Shown here piece by piece: positions 62,417 to 64,000 of a DNA stretch of 64,000 nt. The notes below the pieces were generated by a model, which saw nothing but the letters and a program-made list of their open reading frames with translations, did not search any database and was not told the DNA's origin. This DNA is from Agrobacterium fabrum str. C58. GTDB lineage: Bacteria > Pseudomonadota > Alphaproteobacteria > Rhizobiales > Rhizobiaceae. The stretch spans positions 806,001 through 870,000 of the forward strand of contig NC_003063.2 of the NCBI RefSeq assembly GCF_000092025.1, in the 5' to 3' direction. Every line of letters starts with the position of its first letter. Position 1 is the stretch's first letter. The translations under genes were made by a program, and so were the position numbers.

Positions 62417-64000
62417 TTACTCCGCCGCCACGCCCATGCGCATGCGCTCCATTTCCTCAAGCGCACGACGGTATTCGACCGGCATGACCTTGCGGAACTT
62501 CGGACGGAACTCGCTCCAGCGGTCGAGTATATCCTTGGCGCGTGCAGAGTTGGTGTAGTGGAAGTGATTGGAAATCAGCTGGTAAAGGCGCTCCTCGTCA
62601 TGACGCGTCATGTCCTCGGAAACGTCCACACGTCCCTTGTGCATGAGGTCGCCGCCGTGATGGTGGAGCTTCTCCAGCATGTCGTCCTCTTCCGGAACCG
62701 GCTCCAACTCGACCATCGCCATGTTGCAACGGGTGGCGAAGTCGCCCTTCTCGTCGAGAACATAAGCCACACCGCCGGACATGCCGGCCGCGAAGTTGCG
62801 GCCCGTCTCACCGAGAACGACGACGATGCCGCCGGTCATGTATTCACAACCGTGATCGCCCACGCCTTCGACAACAGCAACAGCACCGGAGTTACGCACT
62901 GCAAAGCGCTCGCCCGCCACACCGCGGAAATAGCACTCGCCGGTGATTGCGCCGTAAAGCACGGTGTTGCCGACGATGATAGAGTTTTCCGCAACGATAC
63001 GGGTGTTTTCCGGCGGGCGCACGATGATGCGGCCACCCGAAAGACCCTTCCCGACATAGTCGTTGCCGTCACCCACCAGATCGAAGGTGATGCCGCGGGC
63101 AAGGAACGCACCGAAGGACTGCCCGGCCGTGCCGCGTAGCGTCACATGGATCGTATCGTCCTTCAGACCTTTGTGACCCCAACGCTTGGCAAGCGCGCCC
63201 GAAAGCATGGCACCGGCGGAACGGTCGACGTTCTTGATCGGCACCTCGAACACGACAGGTTCGCGGTTTTCGAGCGACGGCAGAGACTTCTCGATCAGCT
63301 TGCGGTCGAGAATGTCGTCGATCGGATGCTTCTGGCGTTCGGTCCAGAAGGTCGCTTCCTTGGGAGCCTCGACCTTGTGGAAGATGCGGCTGAAATCCAG
63401 CCCCTTCGCCTTCCAGTGCGCCAGCATTTCATCCTTCTCGAGCAGTTCGGAAGCGCCGATGATCTCGTCCAGCCGGGTAACGCCCAGCGAGGCAAGGATT
63501 TCGCGCACTTCTTCGGCGACGAAGAAGAAATAGTTGATGACGTGTTCCGGCGTGCCCTTGAAGCGCTTGCGCAGAACCGGATCCTGCGTCGCAACGCCGA
63601 CGGGACACGTGTTGAGATGGCACTTGCGCATCATGATGCAGCCGGCCGCAATCAGCGGCGCGGTGGCAAAGCCGAATTCATCCGCACCAAGAAGCGCGCC
63701 GATGATGACGTCACGACCGGTCTTCAGGCCGCCATCCACCTGCAGCGCGACGCGCGAACGAAGGCCGTTCAGCACCAGCGTCTGCTGGGTTTCGGCAAGG
63801 CCGATTTCCCAGGGCGAACCGGCGTGCTTGAGCGAGGTGAGCGGCGAAGCGCCCGTACCGCCATCAAAACCGGAAACGGTGATATGGTCCGCGCGTGCCT
63901 TGGCAACGCCGGCCGCAACCGTACCGACGCCGACTTCCGACACCAGCTTTACCGAAACATCGGCTTCCGGATTGACGTTCTTCAGGTCGTAGATCAGCTG
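62417..64000 (-). CDS. gltB: Glutamate synthase (NADPH) large subunit, C-terminal part
   Basis: The frame runs past base 64000, so only the last 527 residues are seen. This end has the FMN-binding synthase domain ([40 protein letters not shown]) and the 3Fe-4S Cys set in [20 protein letters not shown]. The C-terminal GXGXG beta-helix follows ([40 protein letters not shown]). Together with gltD it makes glutamate from 2-oxoglutarate and glutamine, the main ammonia-assimilation route. The glutaminase domain is outside the window. Confidence 0.96.
   Translation of the reverse strand, partial: QLIYDLKNVNPEADVSVKLVSEVGVGTVAAGVAKARADHITVSGFDGGTGASPLTSLKHAGSPWEIGLAETQQTLVLNGLRSRVALQVDGGLKTGRDVIIGALLGADEFGFATAPLIAAGCIMMRKCHLNTCPVGVATQDPVLRKRFKGTPEHVINYFFFVAEEVREILASLGVTRLDEIIGASELLEKDEMLAHWKAKGLDFSRIFHKVEAPKEATFWTERQKHPIDDILDRKLIEKSLPSLENREPVVFEVPIKNVDRSAGAMLSGALAKRWGHKGLKDDTIHVTLRGTAGQSFGAFLARGITFDLVGDGNDYVGKGLSGGRIIVRPPENTRIVAENSIIVGNTVLYGAITGECYFRGVAGERFAVRNSGAVAVVEGVGDHGCEYMTGGIVVVLGETGRNFAAGMSGGVAYVLDEKGDFATRCNMAMVELEPVPEEDDMLEKLHHHGGDLMHKGRVDVSEDMTRHDEERLYQLISNHFHYTNSARAKDILDRWSEFRPKFRKVMPVEYRRALEEMERMRMGVAAE

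Noticed and set aside
1..64000. Mobile elements, CRISPR arrays, tRNA/rRNA genes
   Set aside because: I looked for transposase or integrase motifs, regularly spaced repeats and tRNA-like ends and saw none.

Overview
The window looks like a stretch of a Rhizobiaceae genome, most likely Agrobacterium. It is GC-rich, and it carries a class I fructose-bisphosphate aldolase, a Brucella-type Omp10 lipoprotein, homospermidine synthase, GapR, RcdA and a typical rhizobial intergenic repeat. From memory, gap, pgk, fba, pyk and gltBD of A. fabrum C58 lie on the linear chromid, so this may be the equivalent chromid region. I could not check that. I see no insertion sequence, prophage, integrase, tRNA, rRNA operon or CRISPR array. 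Base and codon use look uniform, so this reads as core genome rather than an island.

Layout. 1-3.9 kb: 3' part of a chemotaxis receptor, a luciferase-like flavin oxidoreductase, a YebC/PmpR regulator and a pyridoxamine-oxidase-like protein. 3.9-8.8 kb: a minus-strand group with a metallo-beta-lactamase-fold hydrolase, a YmdB-like phosphoesterase, 5-formyl-THF cyclo-ligase, a CNNM/CorC transporter, a probable 6S RNA locus, zapA and a DUF4164 gene. 9-16.8 kb: central carbon block tkt, gap, a CPA1 cation/proton antiporter, pgk and fba. 16.8-22 kb: a 51-residue membrane protein, an MFS transporter, a DUF1192 gene, rcdA with two CtrA-type boxes and a candidate small RNA, rpmE and an ABC exporter. 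22-30.4 kb: a flavoprotein dehydrogenase, a MotA/ExbB plus OmpA stator-like pair, an inositol-monophosphatase-family gene, a Sel1 protein, a ThiE-like protein, a TauE permease and two small YdcH-type proteins. 30.4-36.7 kb: purEK, rpmJ, a TPR protein, gapR, a DUF1244/N-formylglutamate hydrolase pair, and DUF1036 coupled to pyk. 36.7-46.3 kb: a DUF882 peptidase-like protein, a sigma54 activator, an M3 peptidase, an aminotransferase IV enzyme, a diguanylate cyclase, hss and omp10. 46.4-58.4 kb: a 5'-nucleotidase with LysM, hemH, a QmcA/NfeD pair, kdsD, a PAS protein, an outer-membrane barrel, galU, a lytic transglycosylase and an SGNH/DUF459 protein. 58.6-64 kb: a two-component system, then gltD, a 52-residue membrane ORF, and gltB, which runs off the window.

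Themes. Lower glycolysis and the non-oxidative pentose-phosphate pathway are concentrated here (tkt, gap, pgk, fba, pyk), with purine synthesis (purEK) and ammonia assimilation (gltBD). A second theme is the envelope and cell cycle (zapA, rcdA, gapR, kdsD, galU, mltB-like, omp10, outer-membrane barrel). CtrA-type TTAA-N7-TTAA boxes lie upstream of rcdA and of the barrel gene.

No gene cluster here is clearly an undescribed system. The observations most worth a second look are small or regulatory: a CtrA-boxed candidate sRNA or 17-codon ORF next to rcdA, a small membrane ORF between gltB and gltD, an operator-like palindrome before fba, and the non-flagellar MotA/OmpA pair.
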